Shown: positions 1-5,757 of the stretch, in pieces
Layout: the number at the start of each line of letters is the position of its first letter
Position numbering within the stretch: the stretch's first letter is position 1
The notes under the pieces: generated by a model
What the model saw: only the letters and a program-made list of their open reading frames with translations
Database searches by the model: none
Told to the model about the DNA's origin: nothing
NCBI GenBank assembly: GCA_003552785.1
Contig: PUOQ01000058.1
Location: 1 to 8,237, forward strand
Length of the DNA: 8,237 bases
Reading direction: 5' to 3'
Source of the DNA: Dehalococcoidia bacterium
GTDB lineage: Bacteria; Chloroflexota; Dehalococcoidia; Dehalococcoidales; CSSed11-197
Position numbers and translations under genes: made by a program

Positions 1-86
1 ATAATGCCCATGCTATCTGAGAGGTACCAGCCAAGAGGTACGGTGGCCAAGAAGAGCAGTGTGAGAATTAGAGCCTTCTTCGCCAT
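1..86 (-). CDS. 5' part of an unidentified exported or membrane protein (runs off the left edge)
   Basis: Only the first 28 codons lie in the window. The ATG at 86-84 is preceded by an excellent ribosome binding site (AGGAGG, 91-96 on the plus strand). The peptide begins MAKKALILTLLFLATVPLGW: a short basic start, then a hydrophobic stretch of about 16 residues, then YLSDSMGI. This is a signal peptide or first transmembrane segment. There is no lipobox cysteine in the visible part. A promoter and a Fur-box-like palindrome lie in front of the gene, so a role in metal uptake is possible, but that is inference only. I do not recognise the family from so short a piece. Confidence 0.75.
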   Translation of the reverse strand, partial: MAKKALILTLLFLATVPLGWYLSDSMGI

Positions 87-103
87 AAAATCCTCCTATT
101 AAA

Positions 104-116
104 AATAATGATTATT
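104..116. promoter_or_regulatory. Fur-box-like palindrome in the leader of the left-edge gene
   Basis: AATAATGATTATT is a perfect 6-1-6 inverted repeat centred on G110, and it continues with further A/T pairs after one mismatch. It resembles the 7-1-7 core recognised by Fur-family repressors (consensus TGATAATNATTATCA, from general knowledge). It lies between the predicted transcription start (about 160) and the ribosome binding site (91-96), so a bound repressor could block elongation. The sequence is very A/T-rich, so chance is a real alternative. Confidence 0.35.
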
Positions 117-123
117 ATTCAGG

Positions 124-153
124 GCTACTGCCCGTCAAACCGGTGGTTTATTT
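124..153 (-). other. Two small tandem hairpins in the mRNA leader of the left-edge gene
   Basis: Read on the minus strand, the leader contains AAACC-ACC-GGTTT followed three bases later by GGGC-AGTA-GCCC. These are two short perfect stems in tandem between the predicted promoter and the Fur-like palindrome. They do not match any riboswitch class that I recognise: the ACGR loops of the guanidine-II (mini-ykkC) type are absent. Confidence 0.3.
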
Positions 154-166
154 TTAATTAGCAAAC

Positions 167-196
167 AATATAGCTTTAATCAAAGCCGCTTGTCAA
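167..196 (-). promoter_or_regulatory. Predicted sigma-A promoter of the left-edge gene
   Basis: On the minus strand a perfect -35 box TTGACA (plus-strand 196-191) is followed after 18 bases by TATATT (172-167), a good -10 box. Transcription would start near 160 and give a leader of about 75 nt before the ATG at 86. It is the best promoter match in the window. Confidence 0.6.
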
Positions 197-341
197 CAAT
201 TTTACAAAATAAAGCCTGATCGAAGGAATTGTAGTGCGCAATATAATAAGAAGGTGTAAATAACGATATTTCGTTAGTATTTTATACCGTTGGCACTTGC
301 GTTATATTTTTAAACGGAATTTCTTAAGGGTCTTGTACAGC
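197..341. other. Gene-free A/T-rich spacer with one short inverted repeat
   Basis: No open reading frame with a ribosome binding site is seen between the predicted promoter at 167-196 and the hairpin at 342-375. The only structure noticed is TAACGA-TATT-TCGTTA at 261-276, a perfect 6-bp inverted repeat that could be a small operator or chance in A/T-rich DNA. Confidence 0.4.
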
Positions 342-375
342 CAAGCAGGCAGTCTCATTGGAGACTGCCTGCTTG
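342..375. terminator. Strong hairpin behind the serpin gene, probable terminator without a U-tract
   Basis: CAAGCAGGCAGTCTC (342-356) and its exact complement (361-375) form a 15-bp perfect stem with the loop ATTG. It lies 25 bp beyond the serpin stop codon, where a terminator is expected. Neither strand shows a run of T after the stem, so it is not a textbook intrinsic terminator; it may act as a 3'-end stabiliser or a weak terminator. Confidence 0.55.
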
Positions 376-399
376 CAGGTTAAGTTAATTTATGTCGGT

Positions 400-1668
400 T
401 TATGATTCCGGGTTTGCTACATGGCCGACAAACAACAAAGCTCCGGTTTCAATATCACGAATAAGGAAGGTAAAAGGGTTGTCGATGGTAACCGTTACCG
501 GGTCATGAGGTACAGAAACTATACCTACCATGACACCCGTAGCCGCCGCAGCTTCTGTTCCGGCTTCGTCAACGGACACAAATGCTTTGTGAACTACATC
601 CTGTATCAACAGGTCATTGTCACCGCTCATTTTAGAAAAATCAGCCTGGCTTGTGAACGGCACTTCCAGCCCCATATTTACCAGGGTTTCTTTTAAGCCG
701 AATTCGGATTCTATTTCAAATTTTGGCATGGTAAGGTTAACATTTGTTTTCTCAAGGCCTGAAAGAAGCTCTTTTATATGCTCCCAGTCAAGGTCTTCCG
801 AAAAAGTGCTCTCGGAATTTTTGCCTCCGGTAATGATTACCATGGAAAGTTCATTTCCATCATAGGGCAGTTCAACAGCCAGATGATTACCGGACTCGGC
901 ATAACCCATGTTTTCAACCTGGTTCATCATGGGCACAGGTACACCGGTGCCGTCTGAGAGATAAAACTCTCCTTCACGGGTGGAATCCTCGTCAAAAGGA
1001 GTTGCCCAGGCTGCATTGAAATAGATGGCGTTGGTTAATACTAAACGGGTCAACGGGTCTATACCACCCTCTGGTATCAAATCCTTGATACGGCCTTCAG
1101 TCTGTTCACTTACCCAATCATTGATGGCTTCCCGGGACCCTTCCGGGTTGTTGATAAAATCAAGTACCCTTAAGCCGGCTCCGTAGTTTTCTGCCAGCAG
1201 GTCAAGGTAGCTGTCAAGGAACTCATAGTCGCGCTGGCCCCATATCGAGTTGGCAATATTTAACTGGAAGCCTTCCGAGTCTTCATTTTTTTCGCCCCGT
1301 TTGGCAAGTTCCTGATCCAGGCCGTTAAAAGCCGGATGCAGAGCATTCTGATCCAGCAGGTAGTGCAATGTATCTGCCATTTGCTTTTCAGTCTTACCGC
1401 TGGCGCCCCCATAGGTCATGGCCAGTGCCAGAGAAATGGAATAGGGTGAATAAAACAGGTTTTCACCCGGTTCCATTAGAGACTGGTAAAGCTCAAAGGC
1501 AAACTGGCTGTTTCCCTCGATAAGGGAGGCCATACCTGAACCATCGACCTCGGGGCTTTTTATACGGTCCTTATCTGATTTGAGCACCTCAGCTGAAACC
1601 GGGCCGGTGCAGCCTATAAGACTGATCATAATAAGAAATGAAAGCGCTGAAGTCAGTATTCTTTTCAT
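400..1668 (-). CDS. Lipoprotein serpin (serine protease inhibitor family I4)
   Basis: The 422-aa protein starts at ATG 1668 behind a good ribosome binding site (AAAGGGGG). Residues 1-20 are a lipoprotein signal peptide ending in the lipobox LIGC (Cys20), so the mature protein is probably anchored on the outside of the membrane. The rest is a full-length serpin fold. Conserved segments include TNAIYFNAAWATPF (212-225), MPKFEIES (314-321), HKAFVSVDEAGTEAAAAT (360-377) and DNPFTFLIRD (396-405). The hinge GTEAAAAT (370-377) has the small residues needed for loop insertion, so this should be an inhibitory serpin. Counting from P15 Gly370 places P1-P1' at Val384-Ser385, which suggests elastase- or subtilisin-like targets. 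The stretch behind it is about three residues longer than in alpha-1-antitrypsin, so P1 could be shifted. Serpins form covalent suicide complexes with proteases; the target here is unknown. No protease gene adjoins it. Confidence 0.96.
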   Translation of the reverse strand: MKRILTSALSFLIMISLIGCTGPVSAEVLKSDKDRIKSPEVDGSGMASLIEGNSQFAFELYQSLMEPGENLFYSPYSISLALAMTYGGASGKTEKQMADTLHYLLDQNALHPAFNGLDQELAKRGEKNEDSEGFQLNIANSIWGQRDYEFLDSYLDLLAENYGAGLRVLDFINNPEGSREAINDWVSEQTEGRIKDLIPEGGIDPLTRLVLTNAIYFNAAWATPFDEDSTREGEFYLSDGTGVPVPMMNQVENMGYAESGNHLAVELPYDGNELSMVIITGGKNSESTFSEDLDWEHIKELLSGLEKTNVNLTMPKFEIESEFGLKETLVNMGLEVPFTSQADFSKMSGDNDLLIQDVVHKAFVSVDEAGTEAAAATGVMVGIVSVPHDPVTVTIDNPFTFLIRDIETGALLFVGHVANPES

Positions 1669-1690
1669 TTATACCCCCTTTGAAAAATAG

Positions 1691-1719
1691 TGTATAAGAA
1701 GGTAACGTAAAAGATGCAA
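1691..1719 (-). promoter_or_regulatory. Candidate promoter of the serpin gene
   Basis: On the minus strand TTGCAT (1719-1714) and TATACA (1696-1691) are separated by 17 bases, with a predicted start about 17 bases ahead of the ATG. The -35 match is weak (three of six) and the -10 moderate (four of six), but spacing and position fit. The rest of the 258-bp gap up to the YedE-like gene is A/T-rich and holds no gene that I can support. Confidence 0.35.
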
Positions 1720-1926
1720 ATGGGTTAGCCCAGTTTTTTTAAATATTGAAAAATTATATTTCTCCCCTGTCTTTTTCATAAGCAAAAATGAGAGCCTGAA
1801 AATTTTTCAAGCCTGCTTTTTCCGTTTTTTAGCTTTTCTAGAAACATTTATGCCTAATGTGAATAGAATATATGGCGGGGCACACAAGGCAAGGGCCGAC
1901 ATTATCGGGCCGGGCACCGGCAGGTT

Positions 1927-3006
1927 TTAGGCTTTTAGGCGCCCCAAAAAGCCGATAATGACACAAAACGCAATACCTCCGGCAACTGCTATCATGCCGC
2001 CGGTAGTTACACCCAGCGGGCTGGAAGCCAGCAGGAAGTTGTGGGCAATGGCAGCACCGAAAATCATTCCGAAAACTGTTATGACTGCATCGGTGTCGCC
2101 TTCGCCGACCAGTATGGTCTGGCGAAACGGGCAACCCCCAAGCAGGGTAGCGGTAAGGCCGGCAAGAACCATGCTGGAAAAATTCCAGAAATGCTCACTG
2201 TGGGCAACCGGCTGGTTGGCAAAGCCCCAGGAATAAATACCTTCAGCTCCAAAATTACCGGTTATGTAGTTGGTTGCCAGGGCGGCAATAAAAAAAGCTG
2301 CCACTCCGGAAAAAAGGTAGGTATCTTTTACAAGGAAGCCGTCGCGCCAGGCACCGGTGAAACATATCCGGGTTCGTTGCCCCAGAAAGCCTATAATCAA
2401 ACCTGCGCCAAGTGCCAGCCCCGCTGCTGCTGCCTGGGAGCCAGGGCCTTCTGAACTGAAGTTGATAAATCCTGGAGATGCGAACAAAAGGGCAATCAGC
2501 CCGATCATAATTGCTGGCATAATCCAGCCGGCAACCGGTGCTTTTTTGACTGAACGCCCCAGGCTGAATCCGCGCTTAATAAAAAATATTCCCAGCAGCA
2601 CACCCGCGACCAAACCGGCAATACCGAGCAGGGCATTCAGATCTCCTCCGGCCAGTCTCAGCACTGCACGGGTAGTGCAACCCAAAAACACCAGAGCACC
2701 GACCATGAAGAAGGCTCCCAGAACAAATCGAATTAAGGTTGAGGAGCCGCCTCTTGGCCTGAATTCACCAAAAGCTAAAGCGGTGATCAAAGAGCCCAGT
2801 ACCAGCCCCATGATTTCAGGTCTCAGGTATTGAACCGCATCAGCCTGATGCAGTCCCACAGCACCGGTGATGTCCCGGTAAAAGCAGGCCAGGCAAAAGC
2901 CCATATTGCCAGGGTTGCCCAGGTTGGTCAGGTAGGCGGCGATGAATCCGAATGCAAGGCCTGCATAAATAATCCACATTCTGGGGCTCCAAAGTTTTTG
3001 AAGCAT
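1927..3006 (-). CDS. yedE: YedE-like membrane transporter, putative selenium/sulfur compound transporter
   Basis: The 359-aa integral membrane protein belongs to the YeeE/YedE family (sulfur transport domain) and resembles the subgroup annotated as putative selenium transporter YedE. The ATG at 3006 follows a strong site (GAGGAGGTG). It is mostly hydrophobic segments in two similar halves. The first half has GFCLAC at 36-41 (Cys38, Cys41) and GCTTRAVLRLAGGD at 109-122 (Cys110). The second has RICFTGAWRD at 213-222 (Cys215) and GGCPFRQTILVGEGD at 290-304 (Cys292). These paired cysteine motifs are typical of the family; in YeeE, membrane cysteines relay thiosulfate, so the same may hold for selenium or sulfur oxyanions here. 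YedE-type genes often sit beside yedF or selD, but neither is in this window. The gene lies 87 bp downstream of the CN-hydrolase gene and could be cotranscribed. The family is certain; the substrate is not. Confidence 0.92.
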   Translation of the reverse strand: MLQKLWSPRMWIIYAGLAFGFIAAYLTNLGNPGNMGFCLACFYRDITGAVGLHQADAVQYLRPEIMGLVLGSLITALAFGEFRPRGGSSTLIRFVLGAFFMVGALVFLGCTTRAVLRLAGGDLNALLGIAGLVAGVLLGIFFIKRGFSLGRSVKKAPVAGWIMPAIMIGLIALLFASPGFINFSSEGPGSQAAAAGLALGAGLIIGFLGQRTRICFTGAWRDGFLVKDTYLFSGVAAFFIAALATNYITGNFGAEGIYSWGFANQPVAHSEHFWNFSSMVLAGLTATLLGGCPFRQTILVGEGDTDAVITVFGMIFGAAIAHNFLLASSPLGVTTGGMIAVAGGIAFCVIIGFLGRLKA

Positions 3007-3042
3007 GAATCACCTCCTCGACGCTTGAGTTGTAAAGACCCT

Positions 3043-3071
3043 ATTACACTAAACACTTCTTAAAAATACAA
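3043..3071 (-). promoter_or_regulatory. Candidate promoter of the YedE-like gene
   Basis: On the minus strand TTGTAT (3071-3066) and TGTAAT (3048-3043) are 17 bases apart, giving a leader of about 30 nt before the ribosome binding site. Both boxes match the consensus in part. The gene may instead, or also, be transcribed from upstream of the CN-hydrolase gene. Confidence 0.35.
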
Positions 3072-3093
3072 TCTCTATTTTAACAAAGTACCG

Positions 3094-4152
3094 TTACCCT
3101 ACGTCTGTATAGGGTCCGCTTATCGGGACATGTTTAGGGGCTATGTCTTTTATTTCCCGGTATATCTGGTTAAAATCAAGGCTGTAATTAAAGCTTTCTT
3201 TGGCCTGGTGCCTCATGTGACCACGTATTTCAATGTTTCTTATTATCAGTAATTCCTCCTCGCTTTCCGAGGCTTTTACCAGCCTTATTCCGGAGGGGCT
3301 CCACAGGCCACTCTCTCCGCAAAACCTGCCTCCGGACTTGTCGTAAATACCGGCATAGTTGGCCCCAATACTCCAAACCTGGTTATGCGCAGCCAGGGCT
3401 GATTGCATTAAACCCCAGATGAACTGGTAGTAGTTATCCATTTTTATATTTAACATGGGGTATTCCCTTTTTGCTTCAGACCTCCATGCGCTGAGAGTTA
3501 TGATTACATCTACTTCATCTTCAAACGCATACCTCTTGCCCAGTTCAACAAAGGCTATGTCATAACAGATAACAACTCCCAGTCGGCCCCATTGTGTATC
3601 CAGCACCAGTCTTTGGTCATTCCCCCGGGCGAAATAGAGTTTTTCCAGAGGTGTCAGGAATATCTTGTCATAAAATACCTGATTATAATCAGTATCTGCT
3701 GTCATTACGAAGGCGGTATCGTGCATTTTATTTCTGATATCATCAATCCTGACATTGCCGAATAAAACCATTTTCAGGCCATTGCCGTCCTGTACCAGGC
3801 TGGAGCGTATTCTATCCAGCACTTTTTTAATTTTGGGACGGCGGTTGTCTGATGCCCGGAATTGCTCTAAAACCTCCGGGCGGTATTCAGTTCCCCAGAC
3901 ATACCCCGGTATTACGAGCTCTGGTAAAACAAGAATACTTGCATTCATTTGATGGGCTATCTCAACGATGGTTTCAATACGGGCAAGGTTGTAATCGATA
4001 TCAAAGCTGGGGTTAATATTGGCCAGCATAAAATTGGGGCAGCTTGCTTGATGGCAAAAAGCTACATCAGTAATGTTGTAGTCGTTTATCTTTATTGCCA
4101 GATGCTTGTTTATATTATCCGGAAACCTTTTTTCATGTTCCTGTGACTGCAA
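3094..4152 (-). CDS. CN-hydrolase (nitrilase superfamily) amidase-like enzyme
   Basis: The 352-aa protein starts at TTG 4152, chosen because GGAGG lies 7 nt ahead. The triad of the carbon-nitrogen hydrolase family is complete: Glu78 in LVLPELVIPGY, Lys163 in YDKIFLTP and Cys196 in GVVICYDIAF. These enzymes hydrolyse nitriles, amides or carbamoyl compounds through a thioester on the cysteine. The domain begins near residue 42 (FMLANINPSFD). The roughly 40 residues before it, with Cys33 and Cys38, are an extra N-terminal segment of unknown role. The C-terminal part keeps the family's SIGANYAG and FCGESGLWSPSG pattern (roughly 260-295). No signal peptide is visible, so it is probably cytoplasmic. 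It is divergent from a 182-aa membrane protein gene 83 bp away and lies upstream of the YedE-like gene; neither reveals its substrate. It could be an amidase, carbamoylase or nitrilase. Confidence 0.9.
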   Translation of the reverse strand: MQSQEHEKRFPDNINKHLAIKINDYNITDVAFCHQASCPNFMLANINPSFDIDYNLARIETIVEIAHQMNASILVLPELVIPGYVWGTEYRPEVLEQFRASDNRRPKIKKVLDRIRSSLVQDGNGLKMVLFGNVRIDDIRNKMHDTAFVMTADTDYNQVFYDKIFLTPLEKLYFARGNDQRLVLDTQWGRLGVVICYDIAFVELGKRYAFEDEVDVIITLSAWRSEAKREYPMLNIKMDNYYQFIWGLMQSALAAHNQVWSIGANYAGIYDKSGGRFCGESGLWSPSGIRLVKASESEEELLIIRNIEIRGHMRHQAKESFNYSLDFNQIYREIKDIAPKHVPISGPYTDVG

Positions 4153-4159
4153 TTACCTG

Positions 4160-4164
4160 CCTCC
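4160..4164 (-). promoter_or_regulatory. Ribosome binding site that fixes the TTG start of the CN-hydrolase
   Basis: On the minus strand GGAGG ends 7 nt before TTG 4152. The next in-frame ATG (codon 42) would remove the N-terminal segment and has no comparable site, so the TTG start is favoured. Confidence 0.7.
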
Positions 4165-4174
4165 ATTCTACTTT

Positions 4175-4190
4175 TGCAAATATTATTGCA
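4175..4190. repeat. Short inverted repeat in the divergent intergenic region
   Basis: TGCAA-ATATTA-TTGCA is a perfect 5-bp inverted repeat with a 6-base spacer. It lies in the 83-bp gap between the divergently transcribed CN-hydrolase and 182-aa membrane protein genes, a usual place for an operator. With 5-bp arms, chance is possible. Confidence 0.25.
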
Positions 4191-4216
4191 TATAAAAGAT
4201 AACAGCTGCTAATTTA

Positions 4217-4225
4217 TGTTATAAT
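4217..4225 (+). promoter_or_regulatory. Extended -10 promoter of the 182-aa membrane protein gene
   Basis: TGTTATAAT combines a perfect TATAAT (4220-4225) with the extended -10 element TGN. No TTGACA-like -35 box is found 16-18 bases upstream, which is normal for extended -10 promoters. The ATG at 4236 is only 10 bases behind the box, so the mRNA would start at about 4232-4234 with almost no leader. Confidence 0.5.
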
Positions 4226-4235
4226 CTGGCCCCAT

Positions 4236-4784
4236 ATGGGCTTTCCAACGGTCGCTGTTATACTGATACGCCTTATTTCCCCGCTGATAATACTGCGCTA
4301 CCCCCTTCTCGGGATTTTCATAAACTGGATAATCGATGTCTTCGATGTAGTGCTGGTGCGGTTGCTGGGTGGCACCGACTTCGGTGGAGGCCTTATTGAT
4401 TATCAAACTCTGGATAAACTTCTTGATACCTATTACCTTTCTTTTGCTTTTTATGTTTCCAGGAAATGGCACGGCATGTATGCCAGGCGTGCGGTTGCCG
4501 CCCTTTTTGTTTACCGGGTAATCGGGGTTATTCTGCTTGCTGTCAGTGGCCAGCGGGAATTCCTGTTTTTCTTCCCCAATGCTTTCGAGCCCTTTTTTGT
4601 TTATTGCCTGGTAACGGCTAAATGGTTCCCGCGCTGCTTTCCAGATTCAATAAAGAAGCTATTGGTTATAGTCGCTATAATAGGCTCTATATGGCTAACT
4701 TATGAATTTATTAACCACTACCTTCAGATATCCCTCGGCGAAGCTATGAATTTATTTTTTGGCATTGAATGGGTTGACTGGTAA
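4236..4784 (+). CDS. Unidentified 182-aa integral membrane protein
   Basis: I do not recognise a named family. The protein has hydrophobic segments at roughly 5-20, 24-43, 86-103, 108-127 and 140-156, so it should span the membrane about five times. Between the second and third lies a polar, tyrosine-rich segment, GLIDYQTLDKLLDTYYLSF (52-70), followed by a basic patch YVSRKWHGMYARR (73-85). The aromatic-rich tail ends in FGIEWVDW. The codon pattern and mix of long hydrophobic runs with defined polar motifs look like a real protein. The ATG has no ribosome binding site but sits 10 bases after an extended -10 box, so translation may be leaderless. No other ATG, GTG or TTG lies between the upstream in-frame stop at 4200-4202 and this ATG. 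Part of its 3' region is repeated in decayed form just beyond the stop codon. Confidence 0.75.
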   Translation: MGFPTVAVILIRLISPLIILRYPLLGIFINWIIDVFDVVLVRLLGGTDFGGGLIDYQTLDKLLDTYYLSFAFYVSRKWHGMYARRAVAALFVYRVIGVILLAVSGQREFLFFFPNAFEPFFVYCLVTAKWFPRCFPDSIKKLLVIVAIIGSIWLTYEFINHYLQISLGEAMNLFFGIEWVDW

Positions 4785-4856
4785 CTGACAAATGGTTCCT
4801 GTGCTGCTTTTTCTGGCAGATGGGATTTCCTTAATTGTTATGAGATATAATACGGC
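4778..4856 (+). pseudogene. Decayed partial duplicate of the 182-aa membrane protein gene
   Basis: Bases 4778-4810 match 4608-4640 inside the preceding gene at 28 of 33 positions, with an ungapped core of 19 of 21 beginning AAATGGTTCC. In the matching frame the gene reads LVTAKWFPRCF and the copy reads LVTDKWFLCCF before soon meeting a stop. A weaker similarity at nearly the same offset links 4661-4685 with 4834-4856 (ATTG, TTAT, TATAATA and GGC in the same order). The offset of 170-173 bp suggests a tandem duplication that has since lost coding ability. The copy overlaps the end of the intact gene by a few bases and fills most of the gap before hisF. Confidence 0.55.
4846..4851 (+). promoter_or_regulatory. 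Candidate -10 box upstream of hisF
   Basis: A perfect TATAAT lies about 96 bp before the hisF start. No convincing -35 box is found at the right distance (GATTTC at 4824-4829 is weak), so this is only a candidate. It falls inside the decayed duplicate, opposite a TATAAT that is coding sequence in the intact gene. Confidence 0.25.
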
Positions 4857-4935
4857 AATGAATTATTGTATTATAAGCCAGTCACTAACTGTTGTACTGA
4901 TGCCCATAGCCAGGTTTTAATTGTTATATAAAACG

Positions 4936-4942
4936 AAGGGGG
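4936..4942 (+). promoter_or_regulatory. hisF: Ribosome binding site that sets the hisF start
   Basis: AAGGGGG lies 5 nt before TTG 4948. An upstream in-frame TTG at 4921 has no such site and would place the binding site inside the gene, so 4948 is the better start. Confidence 0.75.
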
Positions 4943-4947
4943 CTAAT

Positions 4948-5724
4948 TTGGGAAATATACGTATAATACCCTGCCTGGACATAAAAGATGGCAGGGTGGT
5001 CAAGGGTGTCAAGTTTATTAATTTGCGGGATGCACGTGATCCGGTAGAAGCAGCGCAGGCTTATTGCCACCAGGGTGCCAGTGAACTTGTCTTTCTGGAT
5101 ATATTTGCCAGTGTAGAAAACAGGAAAACCAGGCTTGAATGGGTTGAAAGGGTTCGTAAGGTTGTGACGGTACCCTTTGCAGTTGGTGGCGGCATTGCCT
5201 CAATTGATGATATACAGGCGCTAATGGATATTGGCGTGGACAAGGTTTCATTGAATACTGCCGCTATCAATAGCCCTTCGCTCATCACGCAGGCTGCCAG
5301 TAAATTCGGTTCCTCAAGGATAGTACTTGCTATAGATGGCCGCAAGAATGAACCTGGCAGTGGCCTGCCACGTCTTGAAGTGGTGGTAAGCAGCGGCCAG
5401 CGGGGCACCGGCTTAGATGTTCTTGACTGGGCAAAAAAGGCAGAAGCACTTGGAGCTGGTGAAATCCTTTTGACAAGCAAGGATACCGATGGTACCAGGG
5501 AGGGCTATGATATAGAGATGACACGCAGTGTAGCTGAGGTTGCAGGACTTCCGGTGATAGCTTCCGGTGGCGCCGGTACAGTCGAGCACATGTATGCCGC
5601 TATAACTGCTGGCAGGGCGTCTGCGGTACTGGCTGCTTCCGTGTTTCATTTTGGGCAGATTACTATTCCTGAGGCCAGGGCTTACTTACAGGAAAAAGGG
5701 GTTTCTGTGAAGTCTGCAGGATGA
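4948..5724 (+). CDS. hisF: Imidazole glycerol phosphate synthase, cyclase subunit HisF
   Basis: The 258-aa protein (TTG start at 4948) is a (beta-alpha)8 barrel that, with the glutaminase HisH, converts PRFAR and ammonia to imidazole glycerol phosphate and AICAR in histidine synthesis. With this start both catalytic aspartates fall at their family positions: Asp11 in IIPCLDIKDGRVVKG and Asp130 in VLAIDGRK. Phosphate-binding glycine segments are present: VGGGIAS (79-85), LLTSKDTDGT and IASGGAGT. Some usual residues differ: LDIFASVENRKT where LDITAS is typical, and GSSRIVLAID where GSQCIVVAID is typical. The enzyme should still be active. No hisH, hisA or hisI is present in the window, so the gene is separated from any his operon. 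azlC follows in the same frame after 33 bp. An amino-sugar-pathway HisF paralogue is a less likely alternative. Confidence 0.93.
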   Translation: MGNIRIIPCLDIKDGRVVKGVKFINLRDARDPVEAAQAYCHQGASELVFLDIFASVENRKTRLEWVERVRKVVTVPFAVGGGIASIDDIQALMDIGVDKVSLNTAAINSPSLITQAASKFGSSRIVLAIDGRKNEPGSGLPRLEVVVSSGQRGTGLDVLDWAKKAEALGAGEILLTSKDTDGTREGYDIEMTRSVAEVAGLPVIASGGAGTVEHMYAAITAGRASAVLAASVFHFGQITIPEARAYLQEKGVSVKSAG

Positions 5725-5757
5725 TGCTTCCAGCCTTTTTTAGCCAGTTATTTTTTA

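Noticed and set aside
1791..1820. Near-palindrome GCCTGAAAATTTTTCAAGC as a terminator for the YedE-like gene
   Set aside because: The centre is an A/T palindrome without a real loop, it is over 100 bp from the stop codon, and the following T-run is offset.
1838..2134. 98-codon minus-strand frame crossing the 3' end of the YedE-like gene
   Set aside because: It overlaps the transporter in another frame and is rich in Arg, Cys and His, as is typical of a shifted frame. I considered whether the gap after the transporter held a yedF-like gene but saw none.
2357..2833. 158-codon plus-strand frame inside the YedE-like gene
   Set aside because: It is antisense to a clearly conserved transporter, rich in Pro, Ala, Lys and Arg as expected for the opposite strand of hydrophobic codons, and has no motif.
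4209..4472. 87-codon reading frame on the minus strand, opposite the 182-aa membrane protein gene
   Set aside because: It lies almost wholly antisense to the better-supported membrane protein gene and shows no recognisable motif; its start lies inside that gene.
4921..4947. Upstream TTG start for hisF
   Set aside because: It would add nine residues, has no ribosome binding site, and moves the catalytic aspartates away from positions 11 and 130.
5061..5480. 139-codon minus-strand frame inside hisF
   Set aside because: It is antisense to hisF, whose catalytic residues and length are fully consistent.
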